Part shown: positions 52,201 to 62,424 of the stretch, in pieces | Position numbering within the stretch: the first letter of the stretch is position 1 | Layout of the letters: each line of letters opens with the position of its first letter | Assembly (NCBI GenBank): GCA_022570795.1 | Contig: JAKUDP010000009.1 | Location: forward strand, 992,001-1,056,000 | From: Sphaerulina vaccinii | Taxonomy: Eukaryota > Ascomycota > Dothideomycetes > Mycosphaerellales > Mycosphaerellaceae | Direction of reading: 5' to 3' | Length of the DNA stretch: 64,000 nt | Translations under genes and position numbers: made by a program | Notes under the pieces: model-generated | Told to the model about the DNA's origin: nothing | The model's input: the letters and a program-made list of their open reading frames with translations, nothing else | Database searches by the model: none

Positions 52201-53739
52201 CTTGACTCACGAATTTGGAACAAAACATGCAGCTTCCCGCTCTCAAGATAGGACTTCAACCGACAAACCATGCTGCTATCTGCATATCTTCGCCTGCGGA
52301 GCGGCTGCTTGCATCTACGATATGATCCTGCTGAATGCCAATTCCAGGAGTGTACCAATGCTATCTTGGGCGAACGACCGCTCTGCAGCAGCGGCGATGC
52401 GCTTTGAAATAAGCTTCGACTCGTCTCGGAACTTGCAGCTCAGCGCCTGGTAGTCGGTCTGCGCCAGATGGCGGCCGACCCAAAAGCAACCGTGGCAATG
52501 CAAGCTAGGGTCGATCACCCAAAAGCTCTCACCAAGGTGCCAGATCAGGCAAGTGATAGGAATCCTCATGCCACAAGGGGACTGCCGATATGCACAGTGA
52601 CTGCACGTCTGCGGCTGCAACTTCACCTGTTTAGTTGGCAAGACATGCTTGATCTTGGTGTGTTGAGGACATTGCTTTGAACGTGCGAAGTGCGAAGACG
52701 GCCGCACATGTCCGACTACTTTTGCAATCATTTCGCCTGAGTGCTTGGCACAGCCCCGAATACCGTGGCCGTCAAGTCTGCGCTATTCTGTGCCACCTCA
52801 TGGCCGACTTTTCGGTTCCTGCTCTGAGAACCTTGCGATGGTGGTGCAGTCCAGTAGTCATGATTGTTCTAGCTGAACTTCCACACCAGATTCGCCATCC
52901 TGTCTCTACAAAGCGCCACCGTAGCGACCCTCGAGACATGTGTGAACTGCCTTGCCTTGCTGCGGACGGCGCTCTGATTGAGGTGGGCCGGTGTCAGAGT
53001 AGCGGCGAAGGCAGTCGATCTGTTCATCCTGCGATACGGGCCTACTGCGATTCAACGCAATACAACGAGTACTTGGCATCACAGAGGACGACAGCACGAT
53101 TATGCAGATGGTCGTTTAGGTTCATGGCTGCCAAACTCAAGATCAAAATGGAGTTTAGCTGCGACTTCATCGCAAGCCGAGCTGAGACTAGCTCGTACGG
53201 CATTGAGTAAGGCACTAACAACCTTATTTGGCACCGTGAGCACGAGCTCTTCCTAAAGCGACCTAGCGTTTCTCATGATACCGTAAACGGATCCGTGTTA
53301 GATCTTCTAGGATATGGGATGATGGCTTGCTTCTCGACTCCCGCCAGCGATACAAACCTACCACCACGCTATTCCATGGTGGCGGTCGAGATGCCTCAAG
53401 GCAGGCGATGCGCTCGGACCCATCGAAGAAGGTTTCGTCGAACAGCCAGGTAGCTGGCAGATCCAGCGCTATGGCATTGATATACTACCTTCAACGCCCC
53501 TACTTGCTAAGGATTCTATTCTTCAGTTGTTTGCTCGTCTTGCATCCCGGTTACTAGGCATCTTGCCTTCCTTCACTCGCTCTTCAAGTGTTCGTGGTCC
53601 ACATATCTGGTCCAGCACTATCACTCTTCGCGGTATACAGAACATCACAGCATCGATTCGACAGTACATATATCGTGTCGACCCTACCACACTCAGGACG
53701 CTTCAGCTCTGCTGATCTGTCAACGGCGTCACTTTCAAG
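49286..53739. other. 4.4 kb without a recognisable gene
   Basis: Balanced composition, no RIP signature. Long ORFs occur (280 codons at 50,333-49,491 minus; 170 codons at 52,246-51,734 minus; 177 codons at 52,677-53,210 plus), but they overlap ORFs in other frames, have Cys/His/Ser-rich random-looking content, and show no domain. The last few hundred bases should hold the promoter and leader of the glycosyltransferase gene. A spliced or lineage-specific gene cannot be excluded. Confidence 0.45.
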
Positions 53740-56464
53740 ATGGGTCTCCTATCGTATGTCAAGCCCAAGAAGGGCAAGAAAGAGGAGGAGCAGAACAAGC
53801 AGGAGATGACAGAGAAACCCTCCATCGATCAAAGCATCGTCAGCACAGCTGCGCCAACACCAGGCAATGCCACTCCAGGATCATGGTCACGACCAGCATC
53901 ACTATACCCAGTGGGCGACTTCCGCAACTCACAAGCCGACGATATCAACGAGATCAAGTGCGATGTCATGGTCAACTGGCTGTACCAACAACAAATGGAG
54001 CGTCTCTGGACTGCAGGTGGGATGGATGAAGGTGTGGTCTTGAAGAAGTCCCGAGGGCAATACGCGTGCTGCCCTGCCGATATCATCGAGGAGCCATATG
54101 GTTTCTGCAAAGCCATTGAGACTCTCAACGTTCGAGTGAGTACCACAAGCCATTACAAGTGATATCGATCAATACTAATTTGTTCTTCAGGTTGCCATGA
54201 CTGTCAACACAAGAGTCATCAAGCTCTTCCTTCACAACAACGACCGACCATACGTTCCGCTGAAGAACGGTCTTCGACTCCAGGTGCTTCCTGATATCTC
54301 ATACCTCCCACGTTGCCAGAAGCATCAATTTGCCGCCTTCATTGCAGACCGTGGTCTCCTGGTCGTGTGGGACGATGAGCCTCGCCACCTCCTCGATCGT
54401 GCCCACAAGATCGAGAAGTCGCTCATGGAGATGATCTGGGATGACAGCTCCTCCATCGATGAGAAGAAAGAAGGCAGCGTCGCCGTCCACGAAGTCGATG
54501 GGTCCGACAGCGCTTCCGATCTGGAGGCCAATGGTTTGGAGAAGCCCAGAAACGTCGTGCTATACCAGGCCATCCTTTGCGCTCTCACCATCGCCTTGTC
54601 CATCTTCTGTCTTGGTCTCGGTATCCGTGTGCTGGTAGTTGAGATGATGAACGATCACAGCTACATCCGCATGGCCCTCCTCTGTGTGCTGCCTCTTCAA
54701 TTCTGGGTTGGACTCTTCTTCTTCCAATCGCTCATTGGTAACCTTGCTCAACTCATCGGACCTATCTCCCAGATGGGCACCAACACCAAGTTCTACTCGG
54801 GATTGAAGCCCAAGCGTCTTCGACGTGGCGAGGGCGGCCTCCCACACATGACAATCCAGATGCCTGTATACAAGGAAGGTCTTAAGGCTGTCATTGAGCC
54901 AACTATTGCTTCCATCAAGAATGCCATCTCAACCTACGAAATGCAGGGCGGCACTGCCAACATCTTCGTCAACGATGATGGTATGCAACTCATCAGCGAA
55001 GAGGATGCCCGCGCGCGTCAGGACTACTACGATGAGCACAACATTGGATGGGTCGCCAGACCAAAGCACAACCCAAAGCCTGCTGAGGGCGAGGAGGTCT
55101 TCCTCCGCCGCGGAAAGTTCAAGAAGGCCTCGAATATGAACTACGCCATGTGGGTCAGCAACCGCGTCGAAGACAAGCTCGCTGTCATCGAGCGTCGTCA
55201 AGGCTGGACTCAAGAAGACGAGGCCAACGCATACCGCGATGCTCTCTCTGAAGTTGTCGACGAGGACGAAGGACGTACCTGGGCTGATGGCAACATTCGC
55301 ATGGGTGACTACATCCTTATCATCGACTCCGATACTCGTGTGCCTACCGACTGTTTCCTTGACGCCGTCTCCGAAATGGAGGCATCGCCACAGGTCGCCA
55401 TTATCCAATACTCCTCCGGTGTCATGAACGTGACAGACTCTTACTTCGAGAAGGGTATCACCTTCTTCACCAACCTCATCTACACTGCCATTCGATTCGC
55501 TGTCGCAAACGGCGACGTCGCACCTTTCGTCGGACACAATGCCGTCCTGCGCTGGTCTGCGGTCCAGTCTATCGGCTACGAATGCTACTACGGCGACGAA
55601 CGGGAGAAGTTCTGGTCTGAGGACACTGTATCGGAAGATTTCGACATGGCTCTTCGTCTGCAAACCGCTGGCTACCTCGTTCGTCTTGGTGCCTACCAAG
55701 GTGATGGCTTTAAAGAGGGTGTTTCCTTGACGGTTTACGATGAACTGGCACGTTGGGAGAAGTACGCTTATGGTTGTTCTGAGCTTATTTTCCAGCCCTT
55801 CCGTTACTGGCCAACACGTGGACCCTTCACAAAGCTGTTCCGCCGCTTCATCTGCTCCGGCATGCCACTTGCATCGAAGTTCACCATCATGGCTTATGTT
55901 GGTACCTACTTCGCACTCGGTTCTTCCTGGATTTTGACATTTGCCAACTACTTCCTCCTTGGTTGGTTCAACGGTGCCCTGGATCACTACTACCTATCGT
56001 CTTGGAGCATTTGGTTCGCCATCATCATCGTCTTCTCCGGTCTTGGCAACGTTTCTCTTGCAGTCCTGAGATACCGAACTGGAGAATGCTCCTTGATCAG
56101 GGCGCTTTTCGAGAATTTCTCCTGGGTGCCACTCCTCATGATCTTCCTGGGAGGTGTCTCGATCCACGTCTCGCAAGCACTCTTGTCACACTTGTTCAGC
56201 ATTAACATGACATGGGGAGCCACGAGCAAGGAAGCAACGGACACGACCTTCTTCGCAGAAATCCCAATGCTGCTCAAGAAGTTCAAGGGCACCTTCATCT
56301 TCTGCTTCGGTTCCATTGCCATGATGATTGTGTTTGCCACTGTTGTGCCTTACTTTTGGAAGATTGATTCGTTCATCGCGATCTTCCCACTCAGCGCGGT
56401 TATTGTTGGGCATCTCTTGTTGCCTATAGCACTCAATCCGGGTCTGATGAGGTTTACATGGTAA
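53740..56464 (+). CDS. Family 2 glycosyltransferase, membrane polysaccharide synthase (ZtGT2-like)
   Basis: Two exons, 53740-54135 and 54191-56464, give 889 residues. The 55-nt intron (GTGAGT...TACTAAT...CAG) falls between codons. Soluble N-terminus, then two membrane segments near residues 253-284 and 291-320. The GT-A domain has PVYKEG near 358, NDDG near 393, DSDTR near 511 and SEDFD near 613. RWEKYAYG near 654 replaces the QxxRW box of chitin and cellulose synthases. Several membrane helices follow to the C-terminus. This layout fits the fungal GT2 proteins exemplified by Zymoseptoria ZtGT2, needed for hyphal growth on surfaces; the polymer made is not known from sequence. It is not a classical chitin synthase. 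Confidence 0.87.
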
Positions 56465-57941
56465 ACTCATCTGTACATTCTTTTTTATTGCATCAGAAGC
56501 GACTAGACACATCCCTAAGCAAGGGTAATATAGAGACAGCATTATTTATGACACGAATGGACGATGCACATATTGCATGACTACCAATCATCGATACTCT
56601 ACCTTTCTTTTGTCCTGTCTACACTACACTGCTCACTGCCATATCATCTTCACCCACATCAAAGCACTGCAGATTGATGATGTCTGTGGATCAACATGAT
56701 CTTCGGAGCGCGACTCTTGCTGCCGACGCCCATGTGTTTCATGCTATATCCGGAGCCGACACCGTCGTATCATGATGTGCAGCGACGTTGCGATAGCTAG
56801 CGATGGAGATCTACCGTATATTAAGTAATGGCCGCTTATATACCGTATAGTATGCAGGTACATACCGGTATATATACTCCGGGCAGGACTCGAGGTGGCC
56901 TGGATACGGCTGATTACCATAGATTACCACGCTTGCTCATGGTTATCGACGTATTGCATAACACTCCAGTGCGTATATACTCAGATCAGCCCGCCGAGAA
57001 CGTATATACTGTCTATTATACGCCGTATATGGTATATACCAACTGGTACACTCCATCCCTAGCGATAGCATGCTTTGCAGCGCCGTTGCTGTCGAAGATA
57101 CTGATGATGGGTCGCCAAGCAGCTGACAAGGCATTCGCTTGATCCGGTTAACGAGAGCATGATTTCCACCTACATCACCAGACGAACGGGAGATTAGATA
57201 GTGGGCCAAACAATCTGTAATTCGGATCTTGTTTCTCGTAAGGAGTCATGAACCAAAAGCCGTCGTGTGCCTGATTCTGGCCACAGCGCCCACATGTTGT
57301 CTCGAGCTGGAACCTGAAGAGCGAGTACAATTATCTGTCATAGCAGCATCAGTGGCATACAGTATACAGCTTAGCATATGAGGAGCAAACTCTGTGTGTG
57401 TTTTCCTGACTCGCCTGTTATGGCAATATTGCATCGCAAGATCTATGCTGCAGCTCATGCCGCCGCTCGTCTCAATCCCAAACATAGGAGCTTCCGTAGC
57501 TATCATCCGTCTTCATCCCAAAGGTCGTAAAATGCACACGGCTGGTAGTGCAAGCATGTGCAATGGACGGCAGAAAGCGAATTCGCATTCGATAGCGCGC
57601 GCGTGCTGCGGTACGCGGCGCGTGCCTGATCTTCGACCAGGGTGATGATCCGGCAGAATCGGTCCAAAAGACCATTGGCGCTCGTCAGACTTCAGACGCG
57701 CAGAAGAAGTGCAGAAGTGCAGCCTGCATGCATACGACAAGACGAAACGAGACAGCCTCGACAGAATTCAGCAGGAACGTGGCAACGACAGACGAGGTAC
57801 AGCCAGAAACATCGAAGGAAGAGAGCCACGCCGCATTATTGCAGAGAGAGTGCATATGTGCATATGCCACGTTGGCAATCCTTCCATTCACGGCCACCTC
57901 ATTCGATGCGCGCTCGTATCTTCTGACGCTGAGCCTGCACG
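56465..57941. other. Intergenic, no gene recognised; GTATATAC-rich patch
   Basis: 3' flank of the glycosyltransferase and 5' flank of the OTU gene. Between about 56,812 and 57,040 the motifs TACCGTATA, ATACCGGTAT and CGTATATAC recur several times on both strands. A GC-rich GCGCGCGCGTGC...GCGGCGCGTGC stretch lies near 57,595-57,628. Small ORFs here have no recognisable domain. Confidence 0.45.
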
Positions 57942-58862
57942 ATGGACGAACTGCAGGCGCGGCACAGGAAAGAGCAGCAGGACCTGCAGAGTCGTGTCAC
58001 GCAGAAGAAGAAGCAGGCGAGTAAGAAGACGCGAAAGGCTGTAAACGATGAATGCGACCAGCTGGAGCGCGACCTGAAAGCCACTCAGGCTCGCGAGATC
58101 GCAGAGCTGCATGGTGAGGCAGTGGTGAGCGATGAGCCTTCTGCTGAAGAGCTGGAGAAGCTCACCCTGCAAGTCGACGACGATGATGAGCCTGCCACAG
58201 CGCGAGCCAATGGCGCAGCTAATGCTTCTTCTGCAGACCCAGAGCTTGTTGGAGAGGACAGCACCGCTTCTTCCACTGCGCCTGGCAAGAAGCGCAATCG
58301 TCAAAAGGACAGACTGGCCAGACGTGCAGCGGAGCAGGAAGAGATTGCGCGTCAAGCAGCAGAAGAGGCGGCCAACCTGCCCGACTTGAAAACGCAAGAG
58401 CGCACACGTATGCTGGAGTCCATGAAAGAGCACAAACTGGTCGAAAAGGAGATACGTGCCGATGGACACTGTCTGTACTCTGCCATTGCAGACCAGCTTG
58501 AGCAGCTAGAGATCCCACTTGGCTCAGAACCAGGTGAGCAGCCTGCTGTACCATACAAGGTCGTTCGAGCCAAGGCTGCAGAATACATACAAGAGCACCA
58601 AGATGACTTTGTGCCGTTCTTGGAAGAGCCTCTGTCCGAGTATGTGCACAAGGTGCGAGATACTGGCGAGTGGGGTGGTCAGCTTGAACTCATGGCACTT
58701 GCGAAGACGTACGGCACCAATATCAGTGTGCTACAGGACTTTGGACGTGTTGAGAAGATCGAAGGCGCCAATGACAAGCATGCGAAGACCATATGGCTGG
58801 GATACTATAAGCATGGATTTGGACTTGGAGAACACTACAACAGCTTGAGATGTATGCCTTGA
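57942..58862 (+). CDS. OTU2: OTU-domain deubiquitinase, OTU2/OTUD6 type
   Basis: Single exon, 306 residues. Predicted cysteine protease removing ubiquitin; yeast Otu2 and human OTUD6B act on translation-related complexes and ribosomal ubiquitin marks. The N-terminal half is a long charged coiled coil (about 1-60 and 117-145) with an acidic, Ala/Ser-rich linker, typical of OTUD6. The C-terminal OTU domain shows the active-site ADGHCLYSAI with Cys177, the WGGQLELMALA motif near 243, and EHYNSL with His298 seven residues or so from the end. Asp174, upstream of the Cys, is conserved in the family. The start gives MDELQARHRKEQ, like family starts. It converges on the membrane-protein gene with 10 bp between stop codons. 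Confidence 0.93.
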   Translation: MDELQARHRKEQQDLQSRVTQKKKQASKKTRKAVNDECDQLERDLKATQAREIAELHGEAVVSDEPSAEELEKLTLQVDDDDEPATARANGAANASSADPELVGEDSTASSTAPGKKRNRQKDRLARRAAEQEEIARQAAEEAANLPDLKTQERTRMLESMKEHKLVEKEIRADGHCLYSAIADQLEQLEIPLGSEPGEQPAVPYKVVRAKAAEYIQEHQDDFVPFLEEPLSEYVHKVRDTGEWGGQLELMALAKTYGTNISVLQDFGRVEKIEGANDKHAKTIWLGYYKHGFGLGEHYNSLRCMP

Positions 58863-58872
58863 AAGTTCTCGC

Positions 58873-59550
58873 CTAAGCTTCCGATTTCTTCTGGTTGTCA
58901 TCTGGAGTGTACACGAACCCGGTTCTCCTCCTACTTCGCACAAAGATCATCACTGCATATGCTAGGCCTGCCCAGAACGGTAGACTGGACGACAATATCA
59001 GCCTGGCATGCTCTTCTCAGCTGCGTCGACTTGAGGTACTTACGGCGTGGAAACGAAGTGCGCAGTCAAAAGCCAGTGTAAGAAGTACGGCCGCAACTCG
59101 TATTGCTGGAGTTGCCACAGACTGATGGGCGTAATGGTAGTCCATAGCAGCGCCTTGAAAACCTGCGAGCCCAAGTACACGGACGGCTGTAGTAGATGGT
59201 GGGACCAGAGCACTATCTCGACTGGTGCGGCAACGAAAGCCAACAACTCCAAGGCCAGCGCGAGGGCGTGTGTACTACATATGGTCAGCCGACTGCAAGA
59301 TGAGTTGTCCAACGTACATACGCGACTACTTTGCGACCAGCGCCCGTCTCGTCCATCATGAGGTACACGAGCACCCAGATGCTACCGAGGATGGTAGAAG
59401 TCTGAAAGAACCAGAGCAACCATAATGGAAGAGCATGGTAGAGCTTACGAGGATAGTCTCCGTACATACTGACTGATGAGTTCTGACGACGAAACTGCCT
59501 GTGGCAGTGGCCTTTCCATATCTATGCCGCAGATCCTTCTGCTGTGCCAT
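58873..59550 (-). CDS. Small multi-pass membrane protein, 4 exons, unknown family
   Basis: Built from splice signals on the minus strand. Exons 59550-59470, 59401-59322, 59274-59044 and 59002-58873 give 173 residues. Introns are 68, 47 and 41 nt with GTATGT, GTATGT and GTAAGT donors. An alternative last acceptor at 58,985 would make a 59-nt intron and remove six residues. All exon joins keep frame. The protein has about four or five hydrophobic segments (STILGSIWVLVYLMM; ALALALELLAFVAAPVEIVLW; GSQVFKALLWTTITPISLW; YFLHWLLTAHF; LPFWAGLAYAVMIFV), then a basic RSRRR and an acidic/Lys tail DDNQKKSEA. No family recognised. No single ORF spans it, so it is easy to miss. Confidence 0.6.
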
Positions 59551-60010
59551 ACTGGTTGCAGACGAAGAAGTCCTCTAAGCAGACAATTGTCGGAGTGCTT
59601 CACCAGGCGCTTGATGGGACGAGGCTCTGAAAGTCAATATTGAGACGAAAGGCAGAATACCACGACTGTACGCGCTTCCGGACCTATGGCTGCGGCGTGG
59701 AGTTTCACCTCGCCGCATTGGGAAGGGACGAAGCGCCTGCCAAGGATTTAGCACAACTCCAACAGGCAGTGAATTTCACCGCAACGCTTTGCATCACGAA
59801 CCTTGCCAACGCGATGATGGACATACGGTTTTATCTTTAACTGCTGACTCTTCGGAGTGTCGTTTCGATGATACCGAAACCAGTGCGAATGGCTTCACGG
59901 ACGAGAAAGATGAAGTGAGGCCAAGACGAATGTGAATAGATCAATGGCATCTGCTTTGCAGGCTATGCTGCTGATCGTGGAGACAGGAAGATTCAAGGAT
60001 AGTAGTAAGA
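59551..60010. other. Intergenic spacer
   Basis: Separates the start of the small membrane protein gene from the 3' end of the AtuA gene, both on the minus strand. Must contain the membrane protein promoter. A 66-codon ORF (59,640-59,840, plus) has no support. Confidence 0.5.
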
Positions 60011-62055
60011 TCACAAGTTCGCTTTGCTTTCCCTCGCCTCCAAGAACTTCTTCGGTATCGGCACATGTACCGCTCTTATAAACTCACCAAAGCCTTTTCC
60101 AAGTGCATCAAGGATTTTGCTACTGGTTACACCCCTGCCTAGCGGACCATATACTACGAAGTGCACAGCCAAAATATTCGGCATCTCGACACGCTCGATG
60201 TGGTACCAGTCCTGCCAGTCAGAACCCATCATCTCCTTCACTTTGGCCTTGGTGAGGAGAGAACGCAGCCACTCCCACTCTTGATCTGTCTGCACGAACA
60301 GGCCGAGGTTGACATTCGCACCTTTGTCGCCGCTACGACCCAAGGCAATGTCACCTATTGGTGCCATTACCGTCTCGCCGAAAGATGATAGGTCGACTGC
60401 AGATGTTGGCTCGTAATCCTCACGAGGAGCGAGAGCTTCTGTCTTGCCTGGAGGTCCTACTGCGTGTCTCGAGATATTCGAGGAGTCTTTCTCGATGATG
60501 GACACCCCTTCGTTCAACACTGCTTGTTCAATGATGCCGGGATAGAAGGCAATGTACGGCTTTGGCATGGCAGTCCTAAAGTCAAGCGACGAGTGGAATC
60601 CGGCGAAATGCTGCATCGAATTGATCGCAAAGGCAGGCAGGACCTTCGCTACAGCATCTTTGTCCTGTGCCTGCGCAAATACACGCATGTACGTGGTCGA
60701 TGCCAGTTGGCAGGATGGATCCTCTTCTGGCCGGCCCACCCACTGGAAGTCCAATACATCAAGTTTATCGATCACTGACCATTCTGTCAATTTGGCTCGC
60801 ATCTGAGCCTCGAGAAGAGCCCACTTCTTGGCTGTAGCATAGCCAGTTGCGTTGAAGAGCATCTCACATTGCCATCCACCTTTGTAGAACACTGCTAGTT
60901 TGGTTGTTGGTGGTGGAGGATAGCCTTTCGTCCCCGAGACTCTGACGCGGTCCTTGCCAACATCTTCAATCCTGATGTGCGTGGTGTCGGCCTTGACATC
61001 AGAGTTCAGATAGATGTTTCCCTGCAACTCATACAGAAACTGGCACTTCACCGTGTCCGCAGTCACAAAGCCATTCAATGCCTCGTGTTTCGTCACGATG
61101 CAGTCTCCGTTCGCCTCTACCTCAACGATGCCCAACCCGAGATTTAGCAGCTGAGGTATATCATACTTGTAAAAGCCAGCAAAGTTGGCTCCGGTGATAT
61201 AGCTGGAACACTCGATTAGATGACCTGCGATCAGTGCACCAGCCAGGGCATCGAAATCATCGTCTTTCCATTGATGCCACCAGGCCGCAGCACCAATGAC
61301 AGGACTCGCATCAGCTACACGACCGCAGATGACAATATCAGCACCTTCTCCCAGGCCTTTGCGAATAGCGCGTCCTCCAAGGTAAGCATTTGCGGATGTG
61401 ATAGGATTGCGATCAGGATGGTCGAGGAACACTTTGGAGTCCTTCTCAAGCTTGATGTTGGCATTGTTCTTATCAAGATGAGGCAGATCGACATCGTCTG
61501 TTGTTTTAGACAGAATCTCTTCAATCCTTGGTAACAAGTTGTCGCCTTCGACATAGGCAACTGTAAGATCGAGATTCTTGGACCTGACGAATTCGTGGAC
61601 TTTCAGCGCGAGTCCTTTAGGATTGAGCGAGCCACCATTGATGACGACCTTGATTTTCTTCTTAGCAAGAAGTTCTGCAGACATTTCTATGCCGTCCCAG
61701 GCAGTTTGACACCACCCAGAATGTTCGCCCTTCGTATATGCTTCGGCATCTGCATTCGTTAGGACACAAGCTATCGCCATATCGTCATGTCTCATCGCGT
61801 GTCTTGATATGGGTTGTGCCCAAGGGAGACTTACCGTTGCCTAGGTTGAGCTCTGCGAGGTAGTCGCCGGTTATGACATCGACTGGGCCATACTTCGCTT
61901 GATTATACCTATTCACAGATCAGCACGAGAAACCGGAATCGATGCTATGCTCGAGAGCTGTACTGAAGATCAAGGATCACCTACATATGATACCCGGGAT
62001 CTGGTACTGCACCACTGCAGTTGGCTATGCGAACTGGTCGCTCGGTCGAAGCCAT
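60011..62055 (-). CDS. AtuA/DUF1446 family protein, 3 exons
   Basis: Exons 62055-61985, 61908-61835 and 61749-60011 give 627 residues. Introns are 76 and 85 nt; the second has a textbook CCTAAC branch and GCAG acceptor. The first two exons supply the family N-terminus: RIANCSGAVPDPGYHM, then GPVDVITGDYLAELNLGN, joined to DAEAYTKGEHSGW. Then comes IKVVINGGSLNPKGLA, VAYVEGDN, GADIVICGRVADASPVIGAAAWW and HLIECSSYITGANFAGF, and a C-terminal AtuA-like ferredoxin-fold domain (GDIALGRSGDKGANVNLGLF). Bacterial AtuA belongs to acyclic terpene (citronellol/geraniol) use; the substrate in fungi is unknown. A Met at 61,795 would lose the conserved N-terminus. No acyl-CoA carboxylase partner is adjacent here. 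Confidence 0.88.
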
Positions 62056-62424
62056 TGGAAGTTCTCGAATGTCGTTGATGGTGCTGTGTTGTGCTGCAGG
62101 ACGGAGAACTAGTCATTGATAGTGTCAGCATCAATATTTAGCTGACTAGCGGCACCACTCAACTTTAACGGCAATACATAAATTCTATAGCCGCTGTTGG
62201 GTACATGATAAGTTGACAGTGGATAGGCGACAGCGACATCCGAGGTGCTCTGACTGACCCCAACAACAGCTCCAGTGTTTGCGGGGCACTAGGAATGTCT
62301 CTTTCACAAACGATGGGAATATGCTGAAAACGTAAGTGCTTTGTACTGCTCTACAATCTGCTACGTTCTGAACGTAAGTGAACAAGTCGTCTGATGCTGT
62401 CGACGAAGCTCTGTCATCCGCTCT
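62056..62424. other. AtuA upstream region / permease 3' flank
   Basis: 369 bp between two minus-strand genes; must hold the AtuA promoter and the permease terminator. No specific site recognised. Confidence 0.5.

Noticed and set aside
52677..53210. 177-codon ORF on the plus strand
   Set aside because: No family resemblance and no splice-compatible neighbours seen; kept only as part of the unexplained interval.
54929..55987. 352-codon ORF antisense to the glycosyltransferase
   Set aside because: It mirrors a codon-biased real gene; the sense protein has clear GT2 motifs.
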